DNA of 64,000 nucleotides from the NCBI RefSeq assembly GCF_028737195.1, contig NZ_JAQZAJ010000010.1:1-64000 (forward strand). The letters are read 5' to 3'. Positions 44,655 through 53,842 of the stretch are shown piece after piece. Within the stretch, counting starts at the first letter, position 1, and each line of letters opens with the position of its first letter. The DNA is from Pseudovibrio exalbescens. GTDB lineage: Bacteria; Pseudomonadota; Alphaproteobacteria; Rhizobiales; Stappiaceae. The notes below the pieces were generated by a model. That model was not told where the DNA came from and ran no database searches. It worked only from the letters and a program-made list of their open reading frames with translations. Both the position numbers and the translations under genes were made by a program.

Positions 44655-45743
44655 TTGAAAAACATAATCGCGATGGCTGCCACGAGTGTACTGATGACGG
44701 CCTCCCTGGTGCATGCACAAGAGCGCACTGTCTATGTTTACAATTGGTCAGACTACATCGACGAACAGATCCTTGAAGATTTTACCAAGGAAACAGGCAT
44801 TGAAGTCGTTTATGACGTGTTCGACTCCAATGAGCTGCTAGAGACGAAGCTCCTCACCGGGGGAAGCGGTTATGACGTGGTGTCGCCGACAGCTTCTTTC
44901 CTCGCCCGCCAGATCGAAGCCGGCGTGTTCCAGAAACTTGATATGGCGCAGCTGCCCAACGCAAAGCACCTGTGGGATGTGGTTCTTGAGCGCACTGAAA
45001 AGTATGATCCGGGCAATGCCTATTCCATCAACTACATGTGGGGCACGACAGGTTTTGGCCTGAACAAGGCGAAAATCGCCGAGGTCTTCCCGGACGCGCC
45101 AACAGACAGCTGGTCCTTGCTGTTTGAACCGGAAAACATCGAGAAGGTGTCCGCCTGCGGTGTGTACATCCTCAATGCACCTGCAGAAATGTTCCCTGCA
45201 GCGCTGAACTATCTGGGGTATGACGCCAACTCCAAGGATACGGATGAGCTGCGTGAGGCCGGAGCGCTGCTTGAAAAGATGCGTCCGCATGTGCGCAAGT
45301 TCCATTCCTCCGAATACATCAATGCGCTTGCAAACGGTGACATCTGCGTAGCGGTAGGGTGGTCCGGTGACATTCTGCAAGCACGGGATCGAGCCGCAGA
45401 AGCTGGCAATGATGTGGCGGTCGATTATGTGGTGCCCAAGGAAGGGTCCATGATGTGGTTCGACCAGATGGCGATCCCGGCAGATGCACCCAACAAGGAA
45501 GAGGCTCACGCCTTCCTGAACTACCTGATGCGCCCGGATGTGATGGCCAAGGCTTCCAACTACATCTACTACGCAAACGGTGTTGAGGGATCTAAGGAAT
45601 TTCTGCTCGATGAGATCAGGAATGACCCCGCAATCTACCCGGATGATGCGACCATCGAAAAGCTGTATACAACTACCGCCTATCCGGCAAATGTGCAGCG
45701 ATTGGTCACTCGCCTATGGACACAAGTCACAACTGGGCAGTAA
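44655..45743 (+). CDS. Polyamine-binding periplasmic protein, PotF-like (copy 1)
   Basis: This 362-residue binding protein has a signal peptide KNIIAMAATSVLMTASLVHAQ. The mature part begins ERTVYVYNWSDYIDEQILEDF, the PotF/PotD fingerprint in which Trp and Asp contact putrescine. Further conserved segments are YDVVSPTASFLARQI, NYMWGTTGFGLN and GWSGDILQARDRA. TTG 44655 is taken as start because of GGAGG nine bases upstream; the upstream frame shows no signal peptide. It is followed 232 bp later by a second copy. Confidence 0.88.
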   Translation: MKNIIAMAATSVLMTASLVHAQERTVYVYNWSDYIDEQILEDFTKETGIEVVYDVFDSNELLETKLLTGGSGYDVVSPTASFLARQIEAGVFQKLDMAQLPNAKHLWDVVLERTEKYDPGNAYSINYMWGTTGFGLNKAKIAEVFPDAPTDSWSLLFEPENIEKVSACGVYILNAPAEMFPAALNYLGYDANSKDTDELREAGALLEKMRPHVRKFHSSEYINALANGDICVAVGWSGDILQARDRAAEAGNDVAVDYVVPKEGSMMWFDQMAIPADAPNKEEAHAFLNYLMRPDVMAKASNYIYYANGVEGSKEFLLDEIRNDPAIYPDDATIEKLYTTTAYPANVQRLVTRLWTQVTTGQ

Positions 45744-45975
45744 GGGAGGCCATCGGCTCGCACCGGATTCGGGAGCGGGCCGATTTTCGTATAATCCTGA
45801 ATGAATAACCGGGTCTGTAACACATTGATTTATCAGATCGGGGGACTGGCGGCGCTGGTTAAAATGTTTCCGTCACAAGAAGGATACCGCATGGTTGTAT
45901 TGCGTTGGTAGGCGTTGCCCGAGCTTTGGAAGCCTCGCCGCCTCACCACGTTTGTTCTCTATGGAGTGCTTGACA

Positions 45976-47067
45976 ATGATAAAGAAGATCTTGCTCACGG
46001 GTGTTGCTGTGTTCGCCGTTGGCCTTGGTGCTGCCGCCGCTCAGGACCGTGTAGTCAACGTCTACAACTGGTCAGACTATGTGGACGATGAAGTCCTCAA
46101 GCAGTTTGAAGAAGAGACCGGTATCTCTGTCAATTACGATGTTTTTGACTCCAACGAAGTTCTGGAAACCAAACTTCTGACCGGCAGCACCGGTTATGAC
46201 GTCGTTGCGCCAACCGCACAGTTCCTGAACCGCCAGGTCCAGGCAGGCGTGTTCCAGAAGCTGGATCGCGACAAGCTGCCAAACCTGAAGCACATGGACA
46301 AAACGCTGATGGAGCGCCTGTCCAAGCTGGATCCGGAAAACGCGTACTCCATTAACTACATGTGGGGCACCTCCGGTATGGGCATCAACCGTGAGAAAAT
46401 CCTCGCGCTTGCGCCAGAGGCTCCGCTCAACAGCTGGGAGCTGCTCTTCAATCCGGAAATCCTGAAGCAGTTCTCCGAGTGCGGCGTGCACGTGATGGAC
46501 GAGCCGGATGAAATGTTCCCGGCCGCGCTTCACTACCTCGGTATGGGCCCGGACTCCAACAATCCGGATGACATCCGTAAGGCGGGCGAGCTTCTCAAGT
46601 CTATCCGTCCATACGTGCTCAAGTTCCACAATTCGGAATTTGTGAACGCGTTGGCCAATGGCGACATCTGCCTGGCTTACGGCTGGTCCGGTGATGTGCT
46701 GCAAGCGTCCGACCGCGCCGCAGAAGCGGGCAATGGTGTGGAGCTGGAATACATCCTGCCTGTAGAAGGCGGTCAGATGTGGTTCGATCAGTTTGCGATC
46801 CCGGCTGATGCGCCTAATGCGGATGAAGCTCATGAGTTCCTCAACTTCATCATGCGTCCTGAGATTGCTGGCAAGCTGTCCAACTACGTCTACTACGCAA
46901 ACGGTAATGCGGATTCTGTGCCTTTCATCGACGAAGAGGTCACCTCTAATCCGGGCATCTACCCGCCGCAGGAAGTAAAAGAGAAGCTTTACACTGTCAC
47001 GGCAAAGCCGCTGAAGACACAGCGTGTCATGACCCGTGAATGGACCGCGATCAAGTCCGGTCAGTAA
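45976..47067 (+). CDS. potF: Polyamine-binding periplasmic protein, PotF-like (copy 2)
   Basis: This 363-residue paralogue of the protein upstream has a signal peptide IKKILLTGVAVFAVGLGAAAA and the same binding-site segments (VYNWSDYVDDEV, NYMWGTSGMGIN, GWSGDVLQASDRA). ATG 45976 has GGAG upstream at a 9-base spacing; earlier in-frame codons lack signal-peptide character. It is directly upstream of potGHI, so it is the dedicated partner of that transporter. Its sequence differs at many positions from copy 1, so the ligand range may differ. Confidence 0.9.
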   Translation: MIKKILLTGVAVFAVGLGAAAAQDRVVNVYNWSDYVDDEVLKQFEEETGISVNYDVFDSNEVLETKLLTGSTGYDVVAPTAQFLNRQVQAGVFQKLDRDKLPNLKHMDKTLMERLSKLDPENAYSINYMWGTSGMGINREKILALAPEAPLNSWELLFNPEILKQFSECGVHVMDEPDEMFPAALHYLGMGPDSNNPDDIRKAGELLKSIRPYVLKFHNSEFVNALANGDICLAYGWSGDVLQASDRAAEAGNGVELEYILPVEGGQMWFDQFAIPADAPNADEAHEFLNFIMRPEIAGKLSNYVYYANGNADSVPFIDEEVTSNPGIYPPQEVKEKLYTVTAKPLKTQRVMTREWTAIKSGQ

Positions 47068-47176
47068 GCAGGTCTGAAGGCATTTTGGTCCCAGCAGGAG
47101 GCGGCGTGTCTGCCTCCTGCTGATTGCTCTGAACACTACCCTCCTCAGAGGGACTGGCAGGAAAAGGATTTCGGTC

Positions 47177-48328
47177 TTGGCTAAGAAACCGATTGGTCCA
47201 GTTCGCCGTGCTTTCGCGCCATGGGAAGACCCCAGCGCGATACCGTTTATCGAATTCAGGAATGTTACCAAGCGCTTTGGTGATTTTGTTGCGGTCGACA
47301 ATCTGTCGCTGAGCATCTACGAGCGCGAGTTCCACGCGCTGCTCGGTGGGTCCGGCTGCGGCAAGACCACCATGATGCGCATGTTGGCGGGGTTTGAAAC
47401 GCCAACCGAGGGGCAGATCTTTCTGGATGGTCAGGATCTGGCTGGCATTCCGCCCTATCGCCGTCCGGTAAACATGATGTTCCAGTCCTATGCACTGTTC
47501 CCGCATATGACGGTGGAAGCCAACATCGCGTTCGGCCTGAAGCAGGATGGCATGCCTGCGGCAGAGATCAGCTCCCGCGTTCAGGAAATGTTGCGTCTGG
47601 TAAAGCTTGAGCAGTTTGCAAAGCGCAAGCCTCATCAGCTCTCAGGCGGTCAGCGTCAGCGCGTGGCTTTGGCCCGCTCTCTTGCCAAACGGCCCAAGGT
47701 GCTGTTGCTGGATGAGCCGATGGCAGCGCTCGACAAGAAACTGCGCGAGGAAACCCAGCTCGAGCTGATGACCTTGCAGGAAGACCTGCGCATGACCTTC
47801 CTCATTGTGACCCACGATCAGGAAGAGGCCATGACTGTTGCCGACCGCATCTCCGTCATGGACCGTGGGCACATCCGTCAGGTGGCAACACCGGGTGAAA
47901 TCTACGAGATGCCGAACTCCCGTTTCGTGGCTGAGTTCATTGGCGACATCAACCTGTTCCATGGCAAGGTCACGCAGAAGCAAAGCGAAGACGCCCAGCT
48001 GTACTGCGACCTCACCGATAGCACCATCAACATTCAAGGCGCAGGAGATGTGCGTGTTGGCGACGAGGTTACGTTTGCCATCCGTCCTGAAAAGGTCCGC
48101 ATCTCGCTGGACAAGCCAGCAGAAAGCAATGCCAACGTCATTCAGGCCGAGGTGTGGGACATCGCCTACATGGGGGACGTCTCCATCTACCATATCAAAC
48201 TGGCCGAGGATGAGTTCATTCGCTCCGTGGTCGCCAACACCACGCGTCTGGTGGAGCGGCCAATCACGTGGGACGACAAGATCTGGTTGTCCTGGGACCG
48301 AGATGCAGGCGTGATCCTGACCAACTGA
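47177..48328 (+). CDS. potG: Putrescine ABC transporter ATP-binding protein PotG
   Basis: This 383-residue ATPase has Walker A GGSGCGKTT, signature [14 protein letters not shown], Walker B LLLDEPMAALDK and a C-terminal TOBE domain of the PotA/PotG class. Translation probably starts with TTG at 47177, AGGA being placed upstream. Its stop overlaps the possible upstream start of PotH (TGATG). It energises PotHI. Confidence 0.9.
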   Translation: MAKKPIGPVRRAFAPWEDPSAIPFIEFRNVTKRFGDFVAVDNLSLSIYEREFHALLGGSGCGKTTMMRMLAGFETPTEGQIFLDGQDLAGIPPYRRPVNMMFQSYALFPHMTVEANIAFGLKQDGMPAAEISSRVQEMLRLVKLEQFAKRKPHQLSGGQRQRVALARSLAKRPKVLLLDEPMAALDKKLREETQLELMTLQEDLRMTFLIVTHDQEEAMTVADRISVMDRGHIRQVATPGEIYEMPNSRFVAEFIGDINLFHGKVTQKQSEDAQLYCDLTDSTINIQGAGDVRVGDEVTFAIRPEKVRISLDKPAESNANVIQAEVWDIAYMGDVSIYHIKLAEDEFIRSVVANTTRLVERPITWDDKIWLSWDRDAGVILTN

Positions 48329-48342
48329 TGGGGGAATGCGTG

Positions 48343-49272
48343 ATGGACCGCGAGGTATCCTCACAATCCTACAGCAAGAACAGGTTGGGGCGCTGGGCAC
48401 TCATCATGGTGCCGTATGCATGGCTGCTCCTGTTCTTCCTTGCACCGTTTGTCATCGTCTTCAAGATATCGCTCTCTGAAGTCGTTGTGGCGATCCCGCC
48501 TTACAAGCCGGTTATTGACTGGGCGCAAGGTCTGGCCGGTTTCGTGGAAGCCGCTCAGCAATGGTCGCTGGACAATTACATCTGGCTCACCGAAGACGCC
48601 ATTTATCTCAATGCGTATCTGTCGAGCCTCCAGATTGCTTTCATCGCAACGGTTATAACGCTGCTGGTGGGGTATCCCATTGCCTATGGCATGGCGCGCG
48701 CCCCAAAGGCATGGCAGCCAACCTTGCTGATGCTGATCATCCTGCCGTTTTGGACCAGCTTCCTGATCCGTGTGTATGCTTGGATCGGCATTTTGAAAAA
48801 CGAAGGCTTGTTGAACCAGTTCCTCATGATGCTGGGAATCATTGATGATCCGCTGGTCATTTTGAACACCAACGCCGCCGTCTACATCGGTATCGTTTAT
48901 TCGTACCTGCCGTTCATGGTGCTTCCGCTTTACTCCTCCCTTGAGAAGATGGATTCATCACTCATCGAGGCGGCGGAAGATTTGGGCTGTCCGCCCATGC
49001 AGGCCTTTTGGAAGGTGACCATACCGCTATCACTTCCCGGCATCATTGCGGGCTGCTTCCTCGTGTTCATTCCGGCGGTGGGCGAGTTCGTGATTCCGGA
49101 CCTTCTTGGCGGATCGGAAACCCTGATGATTGGCAAAACCTTGTGGGTGGAGTTCTTCTCCAACCGTGATTGGCCTGTCGCTTCAGCGGTCGCTGTGGTG
49201 CTGTTGCTCATTCTGGTCATCCCGATTGTGCTGTTCCAGCGCCAGCAGGAAAAGCAGAAGGAGGCGCAATAA
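48343..49272 (+). CDS. potH: Putrescine ABC transporter permease PotH
   Basis: This 309-residue permease has an N-terminal membrane anchor, a further five helices and the coupling loop LIEAAEDLGCPPMQAFWKV (EAA motif). ATG 48343 is preceded by a G-rich site; ATG 48328 overlapping the potG stop is an alternative. It pairs with PotI, whose start overlaps its stop codon. Confidence 0.88.
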   Translation: MDREVSSQSYSKNRLGRWALIMVPYAWLLLFFLAPFVIVFKISLSEVVVAIPPYKPVIDWAQGLAGFVEAAQQWSLDNYIWLTEDAIYLNAYLSSLQIAFIATVITLLVGYPIAYGMARAPKAWQPTLLMLIILPFWTSFLIRVYAWIGILKNEGLLNQFLMMLGIIDDPLVILNTNAAVYIGIVYSYLPFMVLPLYSSLEKMDSSLIEAAEDLGCPPMQAFWKVTIPLSLPGIIAGCFLVFIPAVGEFVIPDLLGGSETLMIGKTLWVEFFSNRDWPVASAVAVVLLLILVIPIVLFQRQQEKQKEAQ

Positions 49273-50099
49273 TGGAACACCGCAAGCCTTCTTGGTTCAA
49301 TATCACCTCGCTGGTTTTGGGCTTTTCGTTCCTCTACCTGCCAATCGTGATCCTGGTGATCTACTCGTTCAATGCCTCACGTCTGGTGACGGTGTGGGGT
49401 GGCTTCTCAACCAAATGGTATGTGAGCCTTCTCAGTAACGAGCAGATGCTGGACGCGGCATGGGTCACCCTGCGCATTGGGGTGACCTCGGCAACGCTGG
49501 CGACGGTGCTCGGCACAATCGCGGCAATGGTGCTGGCTCGTCAGGGCCGCTTCTTCGGACGCACCCTGTTTTCCGGCATGATTTACGCGCCGCTGGTAAT
49601 GCCAGAAGTCATCCTTGGCCTCTCACTTTTGCTGCTGTTTGTGTCACTGGATCAGGCCCGAGGGTTCTGGACCATCATGATCGCACACACCACCTTCGCC
49701 ATGTGTTACGTGGCTGTGGTCGTGCAGTCGCGCCTTGCTGGCTTTGACCGTTCATTGGAAGAGGCAGCCATGGACTTGGGGTGCCCACCGGTGAAGACCT
49801 TTTTCACCATCACCTTGCCGCAGATCCTGCCCGGTGTCGCTGCGGGCTGGATGCTGGCCTTTACCCTGTCACTGGACGATCTGGTGATTGCAAGCTTCAC
49901 AACGGGGCCGGGGGCAACAACCCTGCCAATGAAGATTTACAGTCAGGTCCGATTGGGTGTGACGCCAGAAATCAACGCGATCTGTACAATCCTTGTTGCG
50001 ATTGTCACCGTTGGCGTGATCACAGCGTCGTTGATCAGCAAACGTCAGCAAGTGCAACGGGAGCGGGATGAACGCATGGCCATTGCCAATCAGTACTGA
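49272..50099 (+). CDS. potI: Putrescine ABC transporter permease PotI
   Basis: This 275-residue permease has six helices and the EAA loop SLEEAAMDLGCPPVKTFFTI; TLSLDDLVIASFTTGPGATTLPM is typical of PotC/PotI. ATG 49272 shares one base with the potH stop (TAATG) and has GGAGG upstream. It ends the transporter operon and is followed by a terminator 28 bp downstream. Confidence 0.9.
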   Translation: MEHRKPSWFNITSLVLGFSFLYLPIVILVIYSFNASRLVTVWGGFSTKWYVSLLSNEQMLDAAWVTLRIGVTSATLATVLGTIAAMVLARQGRFFGRTLFSGMIYAPLVMPEVILGLSLLLLFVSLDQARGFWTIMIAHTTFAMCYVAVVVQSRLAGFDRSLEEAAMDLGCPPVKTFFTITLPQILPGVAAGWMLAFTLSLDDLVIASFTTGPGATTLPMKIYSQVRLGVTPEINAICTILVAIVTVGVITASLISKRQQVQRERDERMAIANQY

Positions 50100-50127
50100 C
50101 TGAGCCAAGCTAAACCAGTGATCTCAT

Positions 50128-50158
50128 AAAAAAGCCGGGGGCTACCTCCGGCTTTTTT
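50128..50158 (+). terminator. Rho-independent terminator after potI
   Basis: Stem AAAAAAGCCGG / CCGGCTTTTTT with a 9-base loop and a T-run. The A-run on the opposite side allows two-way use. Confidence 0.92.
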
Positions 50159-50450
50159 GTTGGCCAGAGCGTGCTCTCGGTTTGCAGACTTTAGTCGTGA
50201 GTGTGCGCCGCAAAAATCCTGCGTATAGTATTTTTATCTAGATTCATCGGTTCGAGGCTTGGCACCTGCGTAAAACATAGGTATCAAGACTTACTCTGGT
50301 CAGCGCACCTATGGCTTTGCATAGGACGGGAGGCGTGCCAGCGAGCGCCGTTGAATCCGGCGCAAAAGGTTTTTGGTTGCGGCAATGAATTTGCTTGCGC
50401 GTTGATGCGCAAAAGGAAACTTCAGAACCGCACAATCCTGGGAGATCATA
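50159..50450. other. Intergenic region between potI terminator and scoA
   Basis: No gene supported. It should hold the promoter of the CoA-transferase operon; GGGAG occurs about six bases before ATG 50451. Confidence 0.4.
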
Positions 50451-51146
50451 ATGAACAAAGTTTTCCCAACAGCAACTGCTGCTTTGGAAGGACTTACCTT
50501 CGACGGCATGACCGTTATGGCCGGTGGCTTTGGCCTCTGCGGTATTCCTGAAAACTTGATTATTGCACTGCGAGATACCGGCGTAAAAGACGTAACGGCA
50601 ATCTCCAACAATGCTGGTGTGGACGATTTCGGCCTTGGCCTGTTGCTGCAAACCCGCCAGATCAAGAAGATGGTTTCATCCTACGTGGGTGAAAACGAAA
50701 CCTTCGCCAAACAGTATTTGAGCGGTGAACTGGAACTGGAGTTCAACCCGCAAGGCACGCTGGCTGAGCGCATCCGTGCTGGCGGTGCTGGCATTCCTGG
50801 CTTCTACACCAAGACGGGTGTCGGCACCCTGATCGCAGAAGGCAAGGAGCACAAGGACTTCAACGGCGAGACCTACATCCTTGAAACCGGACTGACTGCA
50901 GATCTGTCCATCGTAAAGGCCTGGAAGGGCGACACGGAAGGAAACCTGATCTTCCGCAAGACCGCTCGCAACTTCAACCCGATGATCGCCACAGCAGGCA
51001 AGGTCACGGTGGTTGAAGTGGAAGAACTGGTTGAGACCGGCGAGCTGGATCCAGATCAGATCCACACTCCTGGCATCTTTGTCGATCGCATCGTCAAGGG
51101 TACCTTTGAGAAGCGCATCGAACAGCGCACCATTCGTGAAGCGTAA
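50451..51146 (+). CDS. scoA: 3-oxoacid CoA-transferase subunit A
   Basis: This 231-residue alpha subunit has [19 protein letters not shown], the CoA-binding glycine loop, and [23 protein letters not shown] plus [13 protein letters not shown]. With the beta subunit it transfers CoA from succinyl-CoA to acetoacetate, allowing ketone-body or polyhydroxybutyrate breakdown products to enter metabolism. It is cotranscribed with subunit B 11 bp later. The phasin genes further downstream are consistent with a polyhydroxybutyrate cycle. Confidence 0.93.
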   Translation: MNKVFPTATAALEGLTFDGMTVMAGGFGLCGIPENLIIALRDTGVKDVTAISNNAGVDDFGLGLLLQTRQIKKMVSSYVGENETFAKQYLSGELELEFNPQGTLAERIRAGGAGIPGFYTKTGVGTLIAEGKEHKDFNGETYILETGLTADLSIVKAWKGDTEGNLIFRKTARNFNPMIATAGKVTVVEVEELVETGELDPDQIHTPGIFVDRIVKGTFEKRIEQRTIREA

Positions 51147-51157
51147 GGGAGGCGCAC

Positions 51158-51787
51158 ATGGCTTGGACACGTGATGAAATGGCCGCCCGCGCGGCAAAAG
51201 AGCTGGAAGACGGCTTCTACGTCAACCTCGGCATCGGCATCCCAACTCTGGTTTCCAACTACATTCCAGAGGGAATTGATGTGGCTCTTCAGTCTGAAAA
51301 CGGCATGCTCGGCATGGGCCCGTTCCCAACTGAGGATGAGATCGACGCCGATCTGATCAACGCTGGCAAGCAAACCATTACCGAGCTTGACCGCACCAGC
51401 TACTTCTCTTCGGCAGACAGCTTCGCCATGATCCGTGGGGGGCACATCGATCTATCCATCCTCGGAGCGATGGAAGTTTCCGAAAACGGCGATCTTGCCA
51501 ACTGGATGATCCCCGGCAAACTCGTCAAGGGCATGGGCGGAGCCATGGATCTTGTGGCAGGCGTCAAGCGCGTTGTGGTCATCATGGACCATGCCAGCAA
51601 GAAGGGTGATCCAAAGCTGCTTAAAGCCTGCACACTGCCGCTTACCGGCGTGAAATGCGTTGACCGCATCATCACAAACCTTGGTGTTTTTGACGTGGTT
51701 GAGGGCGGCCTCATGGTGGTTGAAATGGCGCCAGATGTGACCTTGGATGACATCAAGGCGCAAACCGAGGCCACTTTGGTCGATTGA
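51158..51787 (+). CDS. scoB: 3-oxoacid CoA-transferase subunit B
   Basis: This 209-residue beta subunit has [30 protein letters not shown] with catalytic Glu47 that forms the acyl-CoA thioester, and [14 protein letters not shown]. Length agrees with the family. GGGAGG precedes ATG 51158. Confidence 0.93.
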   Translation: MAWTRDEMAARAAKELEDGFYVNLGIGIPTLVSNYIPEGIDVALQSENGMLGMGPFPTEDEIDADLINAGKQTITELDRTSYFSSADSFAMIRGGHIDLSILGAMEVSENGDLANWMIPGKLVKGMGGAMDLVAGVKRVVVIMDHASKKGDPKLLKACTLPLTGVKCVDRIITNLGVFDVVEGGLMVVEMAPDVTLDDIKAQTEATLVD

Positions 51788-51873
51788 TCGCACCTGAAAT
51801 GAATGGAGGGCGGCACCTGTGCCGCCTTCTTCAAAAGCGACAGCCAAAACCCAGACCGACCCAACTCTCCCCC

Positions 51874-51925
51874 GTCATCCCGGACAAGTTGAGCGGCAAG
51901 CGCAGCGCAGATCCGGGATCCAGCA
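51874..51925 (+). repeat. Solo REP-like palindromic unit
   Basis: The unit begins GTCATCCCGGACAAGTTGAG and ends GATCCGGGATCCA. It matches the right-hand end of the MITE-like repeats at 52242-52292 and 53631-53666, and its outer arms (CATCCCGG/CCGGGAT) pair with each other. Intergenic REP-type repeat. Confidence 0.8.
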
Positions 51926-52046
51926 CCACGGTAGCTGAGTTATCGCGAACAGCTATAGAATTGCCGTTCCGTGTTCAGCGACATTGCAGTTTCCGACGAA
52001 GGCTTCATTTACATGACCAGTGCTGAAGATGGGCAGTGTCCTTACT

Positions 52047-52292
52047 GGATCCCGGCTCGGGGGCCGGGATGACGCGCAGAGCGGAGGCCCCAATTGGGAC
52101 TTTTCCCTCCGCTGAGTTGTATCAGCAGGTGAGGAGCCGCGCTGCCACAAAGAAAGTTGGTGGAGGTTTGTGCTCGGTAACGCAAGCTGTTTTGGGGCGC
52201 CAACGTTAGTGAGAGCTCCAGACCCATCTAACTCTCCTATGTCATCCCGGACAAGTTGAGCGGCAAGCGAAACGCCGATCCGGGATCCAGCA
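52047..52292 (+). repeat. MITE-like intergenic repeat, copy 1
   Basis: Begins TGGATCCCGGCTCGGGGGCC (ending CCGGGATGAC) and ends with the solo-REP sequence GTCATCCCGG...GATCCGGGATCCA, so the two ends are inverted copies. The inner part (GAGCGGAGGCCCCAA, CTCCGCTGAGTTG, GGTGAGGAGCCGCGCTGC, GAAAGTTGGTGG) is shared with copy 2 at 53434. No transposase is encoded. Confidence 0.85.
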
Positions 52293-52470
52293 CCACGCTG
52301 AGTGACCCTTCGTGCGCTGCAGCACGCTGCTGTGATTACGCTTGAGGCGATGGCTTTGCCGTGGTGTTTTGGATCCCACATCGAGTGCGGGATCACGCCA
52401 GAGGGATAAGAGCAAATGGAGCTTTATTTGCTTTGGGAATGGGGACGCCAGAAGATCCCCGTTTGCTCAA

Positions 52471-53031
52471 TCAAGCAGGTAACGAATTATGCTCTTGGAA
52501 CAGCGTTTTGGTTGGATCTGAGCCAAATTGATTTTCACCCTTTTCACCTGCAACAAACCCGAGGCCCATCGTGAACAGGAGGCCAATAATAGGTATCAGG
52601 GCGATGAGTGAAAGCCAGCCTGTTGCCCCGATATCCCGCAGTCTTTGTGATACGATCGCCAAGTAACTCACTAGAGCAGCTGAGGCGGTCGCAGTGAAGG
52701 TCATTACCATTAAGGCTTGTTGTTCCTCTGTCTCGATAAAGTCCAGCAAACCCAGTGGAAACACAAATAGAACAAGCCAAAAAAGTAGTGCAAGCCAGTA
52801 GGGTTGGCGGGCCCTTCTTCCCTTAAAAGAAAACAACTGCTCCAATGGGGCATTGTGTTGTGTTAGCCGTATTTTGGGGTCGGGACCGTATTTGTTTGGT
52901 CCTCGCTCGCCGGGAGCCAGTCCGATCACCAAGGCAAAGACAACGTTTACTAGTGGTATCAAAGACACGACCGCAATCCAGCCTGATAGCTTTATGTCAT
53001 GTAATCGCTGCACAGACACAGCCAAGTTCAT
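52471..53031 (-). CDS. DUF805 membrane protein, 3' part of a frameshifted gene
   Basis: This 186-residue open part contains the second half of one DUF805 domain (VQRLHDIKLSGWIAVVSLIPLVN, LAPGERGPNKYGPDP) and a complete second DUF805 domain (FSFKGRRARQPYWLALLFW, QRLRDIGATGWLSLIALIP, VAGEKGENQFGSDP). DUF805 proteins are small inner-membrane proteins of unknown role. The missing first half is encoded directly upstream in another frame (53037-53228). The frames would join if a TTTT run near 53045-53050 had one more T. Confidence 0.75.
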   Translation of the reverse strand: MNLAVSVQRLHDIKLSGWIAVVSLIPLVNVVFALVIGLAPGERGPNKYGPDPKIRLTQHNAPLEQLFSFKGRRARQPYWLALLFWLVLFVFPLGLLDFIETEEQQALMVMTFTATASAALVSYLAIVSQRLRDIGATGWLSLIALIPIIGLLFTMGLGFVAGEKGENQFGSDPTKTLFQEHNSLPA

Positions 53032-53036
53032 GATCG

Positions 53037-53228
53037 TTATGACAAAAGTGTTAGTAGGACGAAGGGAAGGATCACAGACGGAGCTTCATCACCATACTGC
53101 GCAAGGATCTCTTCGGCTGTAGCCAAAAATGATATGCCAATAAACATGAACAGCACAACCTGCCAATAGCTTTTTCGGTCACGGCGGTGTTGAAAGGTGA
53201 AAAGGTCTTGGAAGACAGGTTTCGACAT
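53037..53228 (-). pseudogene. DUF805 protein, 5' part before the frameshift
   Basis: SKPVFQDLFTFQHRRDRKSYWQ followed by a hydrophobic helix is a normal start of a DUF805 domain. The frame stops at TAA about ten codons before the continuation in the next frame begins with MNLAVSVQRLHD. Either a recent inactivating deletion of one base, a sequencing error in a homopolymer, or a -1 frameshift would explain it. Confidence 0.7.
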
Positions 53229-53842
53229 GACTAATGATCTCATTGCAATTTACGGTAGCAAAATTGAACACTAGGTTGCCCACGTGAGCCATGCAAGCGC
53301 CTAGACGGTGATCCCCAATTGAAACATTGAGTGCCGTTAGTTGTAACATTTCCCAAGTGCCATGCTCCCGGTACCCGACACCTGTGCCGTGGACATTAGG
53401 CATCCAGCATTGGTGATAGGTTAGATGCCTCACTGGATCCCGGCTCGGGGGCCGGGAGGGGCTCAGAGCGGAGGCCCCAAGTGGGACTTTAACCTCCGCT
53501 GAGTTGCACAGGCAGGTGAGGAGCCGCGCTGCAACAACGAAAGTTGGTGGCGGTTTGTGCTCTGTAGCGCAAGCCGGCTTGAGGTCGCCAACGCTAGTGA
53601 GACCTCCAGACTCACCTAACTCTCCCACGTCATCCCGGACCAGCGCAGCGCAGATCCGGGATCCAGCATAAAATGGTCGCGCGTCAGTGCGTGCCACTCA
53701 ACCCCCCCCCCAGTCGAGCTCCCAGCCGGCACCAGTAGGTGCTTCTCGCATTGCGTCACAGGCAGGTCGTGAAGTAAGCTGGTTTCACGGCCTAACTGCC
53801 GGACTTTTCATGTGATTCCGACGAGCTGGGGGGGCTCTCGCC
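53229..53842. other. 614-bp repeat-containing intergenic region upstream of the RidA gene
   Basis: Contains repeat copy 2 (53434-53666), a run of about ten C residues at 53702-53711 and a run of seven G residues near 53828-53834 shortly before the RidA start. No gene is supported. Confidence 0.6.
53434..53666 (+). repeat. MITE-like intergenic repeat, copy 2
   Basis: Same orientation and layout as copy 1 at 52047-52292, with a shorter right-hand REP unit (about 13 bases missing after GTCATCCCGGAC). Together the two copies flank the frameshifted DUF805 gene. Confidence 0.85.

Larger units (their letters stand above)
51788..52470. other. 683-bp repeat-filled intergenic region
   Basis: No gene is supported. 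Apart from unassigned flanks it is made of the solo REP unit at 51874-51925 and repeat copy 1 at 52047-52292. The 147-residue minus-strand reading frame through it is created by the repeats. Confidence 0.6.

Noticed and set aside
51953-52396. 147-residue minus-strand reading frame
   Set aside because: It lies wholly in the repeat region, and a similar frame arises in the second repeat copy.
51788-53842. CRISPR array
   Set aside because: Only two or three long repeat copies with unequal spacing and no cas genes are present.
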